From IMG/VR virus record IMGVR_UViG_3300042518_001860, positions 1 to 64,000 of that record: a stretch of DNA of 64,000 bases. One strand, given 5' to 3'. Position 1 is the first letter of the stretch, and every line of letters starts with the position of its first letter. Position numbers and translations under genes: made by a program. Origin of the DNA: a virus. A model generated the notes under the pieces. It was not told where the DNA came from. It did not search any database and worked only from the letters and a program-made list of their open reading frames with translations. Shown in pieces: positions 45,157 through 55,087 of this stretch.

Positions 45157-48100
45157 TCACTCGGTGGTTCAATCTTGGGGTTCGGTGGGTCGGTGGCGGC
45201 ATGGCTGCCGGCATGCGCCAGACTGGTCTTCAGTTTCGGCAGATGGTCGATGGTCAGATTGGTGACCTGCGCCGCCTCGAACAGGAGGAGGCGGCAGCGG
45301 ACGCCAAGCGCCGGAACATCCAAGCCAACACCAAGCGGCAGCTCGAGCTCATCAAGAATGAGGAGAAGGTGCAGCACGCGCTCATCAAAGAGCGCGTCAA
45401 GGCCATTGCAGAACTCGAGAAGGCGCAGAAAACCCTCATTTCTTCCGCAGTCTCCCCCTCTGACGACTTCCGGAAGAACCGTCAGGCGCTTCGTGACGTC
45501 GCTCAGGAGGCTGCGAACCTCCGCGCAGAACGTCGTTCGATTGAGTCCCTGCTTCGCGCAGAAGCTCGCGACCCATCTGGCGTGGGTCGGCGTTCGGACA
45601 TTGAGCGCTCTGCGGCCTCCATCAACAAGCAGAGAAAGAAGCCGTCTAACACTGTTATCAGGGAGTTGGACGATCTTCTCCTGAAGGAGCTGCGAGCGCA
45701 GCGTGCGGGGCGGTCGTCTGAGATTGTTTCTGAAATTGATACCGCCATTGCTAGTAGGGCTCGGTCTCTCTCACGGGAGGTGCTGAGGCGCTCTGCAGCC
45801 GGTGAGGTCAATGTTGTCAATCAGGTCATCTCCGACTTCTTCACCTCAGTCTTCCAGGGGAAGATTGCTGACCTCGATGACAAACTGAAGTCACAGGCCG
45901 CCGCGGGTACGGTTCTCCGAGGTGTGATGAAGCCTGAAGCTGAGCAGTTGAAGGCTTCAGAGGCTGAGATTCGGAGGGGACAAGAGGCAATCGAAGCTGC
46001 TCGTTTGGCCAAGCAGGCGACCGCCGAAGGCTTCAAAGAGCTCGAGGCCCGTAAAGACGTCGCACGCCGCGCTAACGAGATCGCCACTGAGCAGCATGAA
46101 GCCGCTAAGCAGCGAACGCGAATGGAGCGGGAAGCCGTCGAGGCGCGGAGGGATGAGGCCAATTCGATCAAGCAGACCGCCACGCTCATCAAGCAGCATC
46201 TGTGGGGCTCTCTGTTCGACCTGCAGACGAAGCTGCTTTACCTTGCGGGGACTGTACGCTCCCTCGGTTTGATGATCGAGTCGGCTGCCAAGTTCCACTA
46301 TGAAGCAACCGGCCTAACGACCATGCTGTCGAAGGGGCGTGGTGCTGGCGAGGACGTCTACGGTCGCTACGCTCGAATGGCAGGCAACCAGACTGAGGTG
46401 ATGCCTTCAGACGCCGTGCGCCGCATGACCGAGCTCGCCGCTGCTGGTTACAGTGAGACTGAGATTCCGGCTGGCGTGGCGGCCATTCAGAACGTACTTC
46501 TCGCCGCTCGAGGTGAAGTCTCTCAAGAAGGCGCGGCGGATCTCGGTATCTCGCTCCACCGCGCCTTTGGCACGCAGGGACGCGACATGACGATGCTGTT
46601 GGACACTGTCATTGCAGCATCGAATGCCTTCCCGATGACCGTCGGCAAAGTCCGTGACGCAATGGGCTATGCAACCGAAGCTGCGGTTCAGCTCAACCAG
46701 GACGTCGAGGAAGCACTTATCGCCATCGGCGCCTTGATGCCCATCACCAAGACTGCCTCAAAAGCAGGTACGGTTTATCGAGGTGGCGGTCTGTCAATGG
46801 TGAAGCCGAAGGGGCAGGAGATGTTGGCGCAGTTGGGTGTGATGCCCACTGATGCGCTCGGTAAAGTCCGGCCCTTGATGGACATCTTCATTGACCTGGA
46901 CCGCGAACTCCAGAAAGTCCAAGCAGCGGACCTGGCGGGCTCTTGGCAGTCTCCTCTGCAGGCGCGCGAGGGAAAGCTGCGGGGTGAGCTCGAGGAGTCC
47001 CGTGCAGCTCGAGAGCAGCGGAGCATCCTCAACAAGTTGCAGAGTGCCGGGTTGGATACAACCCAGGTGCAGAACCTGCAGGCTCGCCTGCGGGAAGCCG
47101 AGATCAAGGGAGAGCTCCGGGCAATTCGAGATGCCAAGGCCGAACTCAAATCTGAGCTCAACCTGAAACGGCAGGAGCTCGAGTTCGTCCTCACTGGTCA
47201 ACGAGGTGGGTCGTGGTTCGCTGCTGTGCAGAAGCTCCCGGAGCTTGCGGCTGCCGCACTGCGCGGTACGGCCTATGAGACTGGACCGGGCCAGACGCCT
47301 TACGTCTTCAGAAACTCGGCAGATGCCTTGGCTGCCCTGCGCCTCAGCATGGAGGACACCTCTGGTGAAGCGCGGCGGATGGCGGACGAGCTCCGCAAGA
47401 CCAGCTTCATGTTGGGCACCTCGTTCGACGCTTCGGTCGAGAAGTTCAAAATCTCTCTCGGCACCTTCCTTCTCCCGATCCGCGACTCGTTCCTGAACGT
47501 CCTGTCGGGCGTAATGAACTGGTTCACGTCCTGGGTGAATTCGGATGCGTCTCCGAAGGAGGCCTACGGGCAGCTCGGCGGGCGACCGGCAGGGTCCAGC
47601 GTTGGTTGGAATTTTGCTGGTACCGCCATGATGTTGGGCGGAGTCACCATCGCCGGAATGGCTCTGAAGAACATCTTCGGGCTCGTCCGCAACATGGGCA
47701 CTCTTTTCGACCCCACGCGCATCGCAAAGGTCGCCAGTGCCCTCCAGGCCGGAGGTGACATCACAGAGGCTCTTCAGAATGCGCGCCCCCGCGGGAAGCT
47801 GCAGACCTTCCTCGGTAACGTCGGTGATGCCGCCTTGGGGGGGATCACTCGGAGGACCGGGGATGAGTTGACGAAACTTAAAGCTGGCATTGGGGAGATT
47901 GCCGGGAAGTTCTTTGGGTTCGTCCCCATTATTGGCTTGGCGGTTGGTGGCCTGATGGCTTTTCAGGAGGCCATTACCACAGCTCGCAAGGCCATCTCTG
48001 ACTTCACGGCGGAAACCGACGCAGCAGCAGCTCAGCGGAACGAGAAGGCTTTCCGCGGCGTGGAGCTCGCGCTGCGGTTGTTTTCCGAGGGGAAGCTCAG

Positions 48101-49109
48101 TTTCGGAGACAAAGGGCAGATCCTCTATCCCGAGTCCGAACGCCGAGCGGTGCTTGCGTCAGGCACTTACGGCCCCTCGGCCATGCGTGAGCTCCTTCTG
48201 GGCAAGAGCCCTGCGGCAGTTGTCGAGGGACTGCTGAACTATCGAATGGGTGAAATCCAGCGTCAGTATGCTGGGGCTCCCAGCGAAAAGCAGCGGGAAA
48301 TCTTCACTGGCTTCGCTATGGAACGGCAGCGCTTGATGGGGGATACCCTTCTCCCCCTCATTGGCAATGCTATTGAGTACATGGCTTCTTCAAAGGGTGC
48401 AGGTGGTCGGCCTTCTGTTGATATTCGGCGGTTGCTAGCCACACACACAGCAAGCCGTTTGACTGGAGATGTTCTCCTCCCGAAGTATGGAGAAGAGCGT
48501 GGACCTGGACCTGTCTTCTCGCTCCTCGGGAATGCAATCAGGGGTTCGGGGAAGAATACATTCCGTGAGGCCTACAACTCTATGGGGCCTTTGGATAAAT
48601 ACAGTCTAGAGATGCAGTTGAAGAATGCCCTTAGTGAGGAGTATGACCTCAATAGGGGACAATTGCCGTCCATGAAGTCTCTCGGCCTCAAGGAATCTGT
48701 TTACCAGCAACTTCGCGGTTTCTCAAGCATCCCGACAGACTTTGCAGGTGGTGACTTCATCGCGACGCGACTAGCGCTATCCCTGGACGAACTTGGCGTC
48801 ACTGGTAAGAACTGGGATAAGTCTGGGTTCTTCACCCCCCCAGGTGGGAGCGCACCGGAATTCGCTCCTGGCACGCCACAGAATCTGCAGGCCATGATTC
48901 TTGCCACCAATCAAGCCAAGGAAGCTCTGGAAGCCCAAAAGAACCGTGATGCTGAGACCGCGGCAAAGCAGGTTGGAGCAGCGGACAAAAACATGAAGGC
49001 TGCTGGCACACTCAATACGGCGGCAGACAGCATCTCCAAGGCGTTCGACAACCTTCGGCTCTCCCTTGAGACGTTGACGCCCACTCAAGTCATGCCCGGA
49101 GCCCCGTAA
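45153..49109 (+). CDS. Tail tape measure protein, 1318 aa
   Basis: The longest gene here, after tube and chaperone as expected. Residues about 30-360 are largely coiled coil (RRLEQEEAAADAKRRNIQAN). Residues about 375-590 match the TP901/PhageMin_Tail core: FHYEATGLTTMLSKGRGAGE, EMTELAAAGYSETEI-like RMTELAAAGYSETEIPAGV, MTMLLDTVIAASNAFPMTV, AMGYATEAAVQLNQDVEEAL. Hydrophobic segments follow (MMLGGVTIAGMALKNIFGLV; IIGLAVGGLMAFQEAI). At about 1.5 angstrom per residue the tail would be near 200 nm. GTG start overlapping the previous gene. Confidence 0.93.
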   Translation: MITRWFNLGVRWVGGGMAAGMRQTGLQFRQMVDGQIGDLRRLEQEEAAADAKRRNIQANTKRQLELIKNEEKVQHALIKERVKAIAELEKAQKTLISSAVSPSDDFRKNRQALRDVAQEAANLRAERRSIESLLRAEARDPSGVGRRSDIERSAASINKQRKKPSNTVIRELDDLLLKELRAQRAGRSSEIVSEIDTAIASRARSLSREVLRRSAAGEVNVVNQVISDFFTSVFQGKIADLDDKLKSQAAAGTVLRGVMKPEAEQLKASEAEIRRGQEAIEAARLAKQATAEGFKELEARKDVARRANEIATEQHEAAKQRTRMEREAVEARRDEANSIKQTATLIKQHLWGSLFDLQTKLLYLAGTVRSLGLMIESAAKFHYEATGLTTMLSKGRGAGEDVYGRYARMAGNQTEVMPSDAVRRMTELAAAGYSETEIPAGVAAIQNVLLAARGEVSQEGAADLGISLHRAFGTQGRDMTMLLDTVIAASNAFPMTVGKVRDAMGYATEAAVQLNQDVEEALIAIGALMPITKTASKAGTVYRGGGLSMVKPKGQEMLAQLGVMPTDALGKVRPLMDIFIDLDRELQKVQAADLAGSWQSPLQAREGKLRGELEESRAAREQRSILNKLQSAGLDTTQVQNLQARLREAEIKGELRAIRDAKAELKSELNLKRQELEFVLTGQRGGSWFAAVQKLPELAAAALRGTAYETGPGQTPYVFRNSADALAALRLSMEDTSGEARRMADELRKTSFMLGTSFDASVEKFKISLGTFLLPIRDSFLNVLSGVMNWFTSWVNSDASPKEAYGQLGGRPAGSSVGWNFAGTAMMLGGVTIAGMALKNIFGLVRNMGTLFDPTRIAKVASALQAGGDITEALQNARPRGKLQTFLGNVGDAALGGITRRTGDELTKLKAGIGEIAGKFFGFVPIIGLAVGGLMAFQEAITTARKAISDFTAETDAAAAQRNEKAFRGVELALRLFSEGKLSFGDKGQILYPESERRAVLASGTYGPSAMRELLLGKSPAAVVEGLLNYRMGEIQRQYAGAPSEKQREIFTGFAMERQRLMGDTLLPLIGNAIEYMASSKGAGGRPSVDIRRLLATHTASRLTGDVLLPKYGEERGPGPVFSLLGNAIRGSGKNTFREAYNSMGPLDKYSLEMQLKNALSEEYDLNRGQLPSMKSLGLKESVYQQLRGFSSIPTDFAGGDFIATRLALSLDELGVTGKNWDKSGFFTPPGGSAPEFAPGTPQNLQAMILATNQAKEALEAQKNRDAETAAKQVGAADKNMKAAGTLNTAADSISKAFDNLRLSLETLTPTQVMPGAP

Positions 49110-50083
49110 TGGCCACCCCCGCATCAGGTCGCCCCGCCACCTACAAGACTGTGCAGGAAGCTGTCCGCTGGTCTGAGAGCGATGCTGCCAAGATCCGGAG
49201 TGACGCCATTCAGCGCAATCTGGATGCTCAGGCGGGGCGCCCTCCCTTCCCGGAGGCGCTGAACAAAGAGGTGCCTCTTCGCTACCGTGCGCCTGATAGC
49301 TTCAAAGGGGCCCTCTACGCCCTCGATCCGGATGACCACACCCAGGGTGATGCTCTCCTCTTCTCCCGCTACCCTGAGACACTGGACGAGGAGATTGAAT
49401 CCATCCTCGCCGCTGATTCTCCCCCTGGTCGCGCCTACCCGGCATTCCAGCAGATGGGCGCAAAGGGGGTCCAACTCTCTACGGAGCTCTGGTTCTGCGA
49501 CGCTTTCATGTGGCGCTGGAAGGGTCTGAACGGGCCCATGCAGCAGATGCTCGGACCTCTGGCAACCGATACGAGTCTTCGTAGCGCTGAGCCCTTGGGG
49601 ACCTTGGCCGAACAGGCGCGCAGGTTCTTTGAGTTCTACATTGCCGGCCACGATGGGACCGGGGTGGCGCTCCCCCCCGCGGATCTCTACCTTCAGTGGG
49701 GTTCTCGCCCAGCACCCCTGCCAATCGTCATCAAGCGCGTAAGTCTCAAGTTGGAGAACTTCACAAATCCTGGCGGCCCTCTCGAGGATGTACGCGGTGG
49801 TGCTGGGGCCCCACAAACCGTGACTGCGCGGCTCGAGATGGAGGTCAACATTCCACTACGAGCTATCAACCCGTTCCAACCTCGCAAACCGAAACCGCCC
49901 GGCGGTGGTATGAAGAAGGTGCGTTGTCCGACTGGAACGGGCTTTGGTCCAGATTTCCGCCCGGTCGTTCAGGCCATCATGGAGGCTTCTCCGCTCTCCA
50001 ATGAAGTCTTTGACCTGAATCTTCAAGAGTCCGACGTACGTGGGTATTTTGGACTCGGGCCGAAAGGTTTTGCTGCCCCATGA
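49109..50083 (+). CDS. Baseplate/tail-initiator-type protein, 324 aa
   Basis: The ATG shares a base with the tape-measure stop (TAATG). Middle part QMGAKGVQLSTELWFCDAFM and LLQWG-like LYLQWGSRPAPLPIVIKRVS followed by KLENFTNPGGPLEDVR is typical of proteins next to LysM-type tail proteins that attach tube to hub. The C-terminus is basic and Gly/Pro-rich. Role in the tail hub inferred from order. Confidence 0.62.
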   Translation: MATPASGRPATYKTVQEAVRWSESDAAKIRSDAIQRNLDAQAGRPPFPEALNKEVPLRYRAPDSFKGALYALDPDDHTQGDALLFSRYPETLDEEIESILAADSPPGRAYPAFQQMGAKGVQLSTELWFCDAFMWRWKGLNGPMQQMLGPLATDTSLRSAEPLGTLAEQARRFFEFYIAGHDGTGVALPPADLYLQWGSRPAPLPIVIKRVSLKLENFTNPGGPLEDVRGGAGAPQTVTARLEMEVNIPLRAINPFQPRKPKPPGGGMKKVRCPTGTGFGPDFRPVVQAIMEASPLSNEVFDLNLQESDVRGYFGLGPKGFAAP

Positions 50084-50346
50084 GGTACAAAGGCCTGAGC
50101 ATCATCCAGCCGGGTGAATTCAACGAACGAGCTGAGTTAGAGCCGCGCGTCCTCGTGGACGGTGAGGTTATCGAGCGTCAGGGTCGAGCGATGGACTATA
50201 CCGTGGTACAAGGTGACAGGATTGACGTCTTGGCGTACGAATACCTTGGTGACTCTCGCCTGTGGTACATCATCGCCGACATGAACCCGACAGTGGACCC
50301 ACTTCATTTGGTTGGCGGAACGATTCTGAGGCTTCCACGCTCATGA
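50080..50346 (+). CDS. LysM/gpX-like tail or gp53-like wedge protein, 88 aa
   Basis: ATG overlapping the previous stop. The motif MDYTVVQGDRIDVLAYEYLG and SRLWYIIADMNPTVDPLHLV, then GTILRLPR, is the LysM-like pattern found in P2 gpX and contractile-tail attachment proteins. It links the tube end to the baseplate hub. Confidence 0.8.
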   Translation: MRYKGLSIIQPGEFNERAELEPRVLVDGEVIERQGRAMDYTVVQGDRIDVLAYEYLGDSRLWYIIADMNPTVDPLHLVGGTILRLPRS

Positions 50347-52055
50347 TGGTCTCTTCGGACAAGATTCGCCCTCGGATTGCTGTTCTGTGGAACGGCATTC
50401 CACTCGAGCAGTTGGGTATTGCCCATTTGCTCAAGTCGGCAGACTTGACGATGACCAATGGTCGCACCAATCCAACTCCAAACATGCCGCTAGGCAAGCC
50501 AAAGCTGGGTGGCGCAAACATCACTTTCGTGCTGCCGGATGAGCGTTCCGCGAAACGCATCCTTCAGTTGCTCTACGCCAACCCGCGTCCGTTCCTCACA
50601 ATGGGGTTTGGGTTCCAGGGAAGCACATCGTACTGGCTCGGTGGCGCCGCGATACAGCAAAAGCAGAACTCGAAGAAGCACGGCGCAGTACGCGGCTACA
50701 AGATCAACACCGTTTCTTGGCGGTACTCGAGCGAGATTCCGACCGTCATACTGAGCGGCGCTGCAGGGCGAATCCAGAACTTGTCCGAAGACAAGCGCGC
50801 TCGAATCTGGTCCGGGAAGACCCTCGCACAAATTGCCGAGGGGGTAGCTCTCGAGGGTGGTGTGACGGTTCGGATCAGTGGGCGCCTCCCAGTCAACAAA
50901 CGCATCGAGCATGTGGTGCAAGCTGCTGGTGAATCTGGTGTAGATGTTCTGCAGAGACTCGCTGCAATGTCAGGCGGTGTGGTTGATGTCCAGACGATGC
51001 TTGCCTCGCAGATTCCTGGTGCGTCACGCGCCTACGATTATGTTTTTGAAGGACGCTCAGAGGATGAGTCCGATGACCATTGGGCGCTCGATCAGGAGCG
51101 CGTGCGTACGATCATCACCCTGAAGACCATTGAAGAGGAGTTCGTTTCTGTAGAGGAGTACGAACAGGGCCGAATCCCGATCATTGCCTGGGCGCCTAAC
51201 CTTAGTCCTGGCAAGTTTGCAGCATCAGGGGGCGCTACCAGTCGCAACGAAGAGCTTCAGACCCTCTACTACGGAGTGCCCGACTACGTCGCAGCGTCGA
51301 TCTCAATTGACGAGGAGAACGTTCAGCGATCATACGCCCAGGGTGCTGGTGTGACAGCATCCGCCCAAAAGGCTGCGTCAAAGGCCAAACCAAAAGATCC
51401 GACGGCACAGGATCTTGCGGTCTACGTTGACCTCGAGACTGGGACTTTGATGCCGGCTGGCCCTCTCCTCGAGGCGTCCCGCTCCTCACAGGTCTCGAGC
51501 CCGTCTGCGGTTTCAGGAGAGGCCCCGGTGGTACAGGCGCAAGTCAAGCCAGCGCCCAGCAAACCTACGCAGACAGTACAATCGACGATGCCCGAAGCAC
51601 TCGGGGGGAAGGACCTCACAGAGGCGCAACTAAGGGCTGCGGTGATTGCCTCTGGCATCAAGAGTAAGGTGACTGTTGAGCTCCATACGGGGGCACCTGA
51701 GCTACCCCCCGGCATGATCGTCCAAGTGCTTGGGACCTTCACCCATGATGACCACTATGGTATCGAGGAATCCCGCATTGTCTACGACGCGGAGAATGGG
51801 TTGAGGACGTCGCTCACTTGCCGGCGTCTTAGGCGTGATGGGAGCGGTACCTCCCCCTTGAAGGCGGCTGCTCAACGTGGCGTTAAGACGCCCAAGTCTC
51901 CCGAGAGTTTGAAGTCGGACATTGCGGTTGGCGTGAGTCTCGAGACTAACACCCTGATGTCAGAGGCCATCGTCCTCGAGGCGGCCCCTTCTGTACCTGC
52001 AGCATCTTCTACAGAAGCGCTGGATCGTGAGATTCAAAATGGTGGCGCACCATGA
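50343..52055 (+). CDS. Baseplate hub protein (gpD/gp27-like), 570 aa
   Basis: ATG overlapping the previous stop. It follows the LysM-like gene and precedes the spike, the order of P2 gpX-gpD and related systems. Segments MTMGFGFQGSTSYWLGG-like LTMGFGFQGSTSYWLGGAAI, then VSWRYSSEIPTVILSGAAGR and RIEHVVQAAGESGVDVLQRL fit late-control-protein-D-type hubs. A Pro/Ala/Ser-rich linker lies at about 400-440, and the C-terminal part ends in MVSVSLETN-like VGVSLETNTLMS, repeated from residues about 365 (VYVDLETGTLMP). This internal repeat is unusual. Confidence 0.78.
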   Translation: MMVSSDKIRPRIAVLWNGIPLEQLGIAHLLKSADLTMTNGRTNPTPNMPLGKPKLGGANITFVLPDERSAKRILQLLYANPRPFLTMGFGFQGSTSYWLGGAAIQQKQNSKKHGAVRGYKINTVSWRYSSEIPTVILSGAAGRIQNLSEDKRARIWSGKTLAQIAEGVALEGGVTVRISGRLPVNKRIEHVVQAAGESGVDVLQRLAAMSGGVVDVQTMLASQIPGASRAYDYVFEGRSEDESDDHWALDQERVRTIITLKTIEEEFVSVEEYEQGRIPIIAWAPNLSPGKFAASGGATSRNEELQTLYYGVPDYVAASISIDEENVQRSYAQGAGVTASAQKAASKAKPKDPTAQDLAVYVDLETGTLMPAGPLLEASRSSQVSSPSAVSGEAPVVQAQVKPAPSKPTQTVQSTMPEALGGKDLTEAQLRAAVIASGIKSKVTVELHTGAPELPPGMIVQVLGTFTHDDHYGIEESRIVYDAENGLRTSLTCRRLRRDGSGTSPLKAAAQRGVKTPKSPESLKSDIAVGVSLETNTLMSEAIVLEAAPSVPAASSTEALDREIQNGGAP

Positions 52056-53311
52056 TGTATCGCGGAATCGTCACCAATGTGGCCGATCCCGAGAAGCGGG
52101 GCCGGGTGAAGGTGGCCATCCCCGAGTTGTTCCACGACGTGGAGACTGGGGAGGTTCTGGACTCTCCCTGGGCAGCCGCGAAGGGGACTGGCGGCCTGAA
52201 TGTGCCAGACGTCGGGACGATGGTCTGGGTAGACACAGTCTTTTCGAGCCATCTGCACACCTATGAGCTTGTCTACGAGCGCGGTGAAAATGGTATCAAC
52301 GCTCAGGGGCCCATGGTCCCGGATGTGGCTCAGGGGAAAGATGACGAGTCAGTCTGGTTGAAGGCTAGTGCCCCGTTCAGCGTGCCGAGTCCGCGTACGG
52401 CCCTCGCGCGGCGCAGTCCGACGAAGCTCCCGGGGCAGGACATCACACGGCCTGCCAACGAGGACCGCCTGGAGATTCTCGGCATCCCCCCTTCCGCCAA
52501 CGCCGGCCAGTATCCGAAGAATCGAGTCTTCAAGACGCAGGGCGGTCTTCTCCTGGAGATGGACGACACCCCTGGCAGCGAGCGGTGGCAGCTTCATCAT
52601 CCAAGCGGGACGAGCATCGAGGTCGGTGCTGGCGGGACTTTCACCCAACGCATGGTCAAGCAATGGGAGGAGGTCCTCGAAACCCGCACAACGCGCATTG
52701 GTGGTGATGACCGGATCTGTACTGACGGGAGCCGCTTGGAGGCTGTAAACGTCAATAGCGTTGAAGACGTGAAGCAGCGCAAGGTCATCCTCGCAAGTGA
52801 GATTGATCTACAAAGCCGCTTCGACTTCATCATGGAAGTCGGCTCCCACTTCTTCAGCAACGTACGGGGGTACCAGACTTTCCGGAGTGGCTCTGACACC
52901 CGTATCACTGCTGGTCGTGAACTCACCTTGACGGGCTTGGTGAGTGCCACGATGACAGGGGCGCTTTCGGCGTCGGTCACAGCACTCGCTGGGCCACTCA
53001 CCCTACTCGCCCCTGGCGCCATCCTCCTCAATTCAACCCTGGGCGCTGTCGCGATCACGGCTGGAACAGCCGTCAATGTCACTGCTGGCGGCGCATTTGC
53101 GGTCCAGTCGGCTGGGACGGCAACGTTCACGGCGCCCAGTGTGAATCTTGTAGGTGCTGTGGCCTGTGGAGAGCCCTTGAGCGCTGTACCTGTCTTGAAG
53201 GCCACTCCCGACCTCTTGGCCGCCTTGACTATGGCTTTCACAACTGCTGGCGTCGCGGGCGGCGCAGCTACTTTGGCAGCCGCGACCTCTGCTGCGCTGA
53301 GGGCAACGTAA
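52052..53311 (+). CDS. Baseplate spike (gp5/VgrG-like) protein, 419 aa
   Basis: The N-terminal OB-fold is clear: MYRGIVTNVADPEKRGRVKV with PWAAAKGTGGLNVPDVGTMV, the gp5/VgrG OB signature. The middle has FKTQGGLLLEMDDTPGSERW and LHHPSGTSIEVGAGG. The C-terminal part is repetitive beta (LTLTGLVSATMTGALSASVT; AGTAVNVTAGGAFAVQSAGT), expected for the intertwined beta-helix needle, and ends in an Ala-rich stretch. It punctures the outer membrane. No lysozyme domain. ATG overlapping the hub stop. Confidence 0.9.
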   Translation: MMYRGIVTNVADPEKRGRVKVAIPELFHDVETGEVLDSPWAAAKGTGGLNVPDVGTMVWVDTVFSSHLHTYELVYERGENGINAQGPMVPDVAQGKDDESVWLKASAPFSVPSPRTALARRSPTKLPGQDITRPANEDRLEILGIPPSANAGQYPKNRVFKTQGGLLLEMDDTPGSERWQLHHPSGTSIEVGAGGTFTQRMVKQWEEVLETRTTRIGGDDRICTDGSRLEAVNVNSVEDVKQRKVILASEIDLQSRFDFIMEVGSHFFSNVRGYQTFRSGSDTRITAGRELTLTGLVSATMTGALSASVTALAGPLTLLAPGAILLNSTLGAVAITAGTAVNVTAGGAFAVQSAGTATFTAPSVNLVGAVACGEPLSAVPVLKATPDLLAALTMAFTTAGVAGGAATLAAATSAALRAT

Positions 53312-54396
53312 TGCCTGCCACTACACCAGGTTGGATTCGATGGGACCCGATTGGGGCGGCGCTTGTTGACCTCGATCCTGCCATCTTCGATGGCGCCGCA
53401 GAGGGCCTCGAAGCAGTGGCAAATACCCTGCAGAGCGCTGTGAATATCCTGGCTCTCGTTGAGGGTCTCCTCGCCTCGGACCCGGCTAGCACTGCCCTCA
53501 GCGCTATTGTCTCGGTACTCGAGGCATTGATGAATGACATTGAGGGTACCGACATCTACTTTATCCCTCACCTGCCACACTCGTGGGGGGATCTTCTTCA
53601 TCCTTACACGATCCAGGACGTGGCTCTCGACCTCAACAAGTCCGTGGCGGACATTCTCGACCCCAGCCGTCCCATCTTCGATGCTGGTGCTGCCTTCGCG
53701 TCCACTACCTTCATTGTCGGCGCTGACAACTGGATGGACTTCCGGCGCCTGCTGAAGTTGCTCACGACCATCTTCTCCGACGACCAAGTGAGCAAGTGGA
53801 CACGTCTGGCAGACATCCGCTTCAAGTTCGACACCTATCAGCGCCGCCCTGTACCTCGTGCCGAGCGGGGTTCTCAGGGTGAAACCTGGGACTGGTCACG
53901 CACCAACTGGACGGAGCTTGTTCCGCCGGTAGGGGACGCCCTTCGCTCAGCTCGTGACTTCGCGGAGGGCTTCAACAGCGGAGTGAAGGGTCTCTCGCGT
54001 GGCCTCTCCGAGGTGACATACATTCTTCAGGAGCGCGTCGCCTACATTCGTACCTTCCTCGAAGAATTCTCCAAGCTTGCCGCCTTCCTGGCGAACCTGA
54101 AGGAGATTGCCCCCGAGTTCGCCGTCCTGCCTATTGTGTCTCAAGACGGGGGCACCAACGAATTCACGCGGACGTTCTACTCCAGTCTTGGAGGCTCGGG
54201 GGTCGACTATGCCAGAAATGGGGCAGATAGGGACCGTGGCGGCCCCCAGTTCAAGCTCTGTGCTGGCTTTACCCTGTTTACCGGAACTGGCAATCCTCTG
54301 GCCTACTTCCGTATCCTCAAGACGTTGCTCGGCTTGCAGGTGCCTGCTTTCGAATCCTTCGCCGCCAATGTCGAGGCAGAGGCCCAAAATCTATGA
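53311..54396 (+). CDS. Baseplate-region structural protein, 361 aa
   Basis: The ATG shares a base with the spike stop (TAATG). Mostly helical in the first 120 residues (VANTLQSAVNILALVEGLLA), then polar with PHSWGDLLHPYTIQDVALDL and a middle charged part; the C-terminal third returns to FLEEFSKLAAFLANLKEIAP. No family recognised. Its position between spike and gp25-like gene argues for a baseplate component. Confidence 0.6.
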   Translation: MPATTPGWIRWDPIGAALVDLDPAIFDGAAEGLEAVANTLQSAVNILALVEGLLASDPASTALSAIVSVLEALMNDIEGTDIYFIPHLPHSWGDLLHPYTIQDVALDLNKSVADILDPSRPIFDAGAAFASTTFIVGADNWMDFRRLLKLLTTIFSDDQVSKWTRLADIRFKFDTYQRRPVPRAERGSQGETWDWSRTNWTELVPPVGDALRSARDFAEGFNSGVKGLSRGLSEVTYILQERVAYIRTFLEEFSKLAAFLANLKEIAPEFAVLPIVSQDGGTNEFTRTFYSSLGGSGVDYARNGADRDRGGPQFKLCAGFTLFTGTGNPLAYFRILKTLLGLQVPAFESFAANVEAEAQNL

Positions 54397-54701
54397 GCTC
54401 CATTCGCAACTTCTACACCACATCAAGACTTGGCGCCCTCCGCAAGCGTGTTGAACTCCTCCGATCCCAAATTGAAGGTGCTGATGCTGAGGCCCAGGCC
54501 ATGGTAGGTCTCTTCAACGACCTCATAGCCCAGATGCGTGAGAACACAGCTCCGTCTATCCCAGCAGCGCTCGAGCTACCCTTCGTCCGCGAGGAGCGGG
54601 ACCGAGCGCTCGGTAAGGCTGAGAAACTGCGTCGGGAGCTCGAAGAGGTCAATCTCCGCCTGCAGAACTGTTTAGCGCTGCAACGAGGTGGTGAATCATG
54701 A
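54393..54701 (+). CDS. Coiled-coil protein in the baseplate operon, 102 aa
   Basis: ATG overlapping the previous stop. Two long heptad stretches (LGALRKRVELLRSQIEGADA; RDRALGKAEKLRRELEEVNL) separated by a Pro-rich linker. It could be an assembly factor or a baseplate staple. Unknown. Confidence 0.6.
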   Translation: MSSIRNFYTTSRLGALRKRVELLRSQIEGADAEAQAMVGLFNDLIAQMRENTAPSIPAALELPFVREERDRALGKAEKLRRELEEVNLRLQNCLALQRGGES

Positions 54702-55087
54702 ATCGCGACTGTGGACTTAAGTTCCCCTTCCAATTCTCCAATGGTCGTGCTGCTACCGTCGGTGGAGTGGAGACAAACGGTAGTCGAGATGAGGCTGTGA
54801 AGGTATGTGCCGAGCATATCCTTCTCACAGAGAAGCGTGAGCGGGTCATGTTCTGTGAGGTCGGAGCAGGGCTCGGTCGATTCCTCTTCGATGTCCTGCC
54901 GGGCGCCGAGAATTTCATCGTCCTCGAGGCGAGGGAGGCCATGAAGCGTTCTTGTCCTCGCGCTGTCATCGGCTCATTCAAGTATCAGATGGATCATGCG
55001 CGTGGTATCGTTGCCCTTTCCTGTGCGGTACGCCACAATGACTCGACCCAAGAGTCTGTGGTCCGCGCTGTGGTGAGGACAAACTGA
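54698..55087 (+). CDS. Baseplate wedge protein, GPW/gp25 family, 129 aa
   Basis: Pattern LKFPFQFSNGRAATVGGVET, then ILLTEKRERVMFCEVGAGLG and RFLFDVLPG, the GPW_gp25 family (T4 gp25, P2 gpW). The protein joins wedge and sheath in the baseplate. The usual PEFG is CEVG here. ATG overlapping the previous stop. Confidence 0.9.
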   Translation: MNRDCGLKFPFQFSNGRAATVGGVETNGSRDEAVKVCAEHILLTEKRERVMFCEVGAGLGRFLFDVLPGAENFIVLEAREAMKRSCPRAVIGSFKYQMDHARGIVALSCAVRHNDSTQESVVRAVVRTN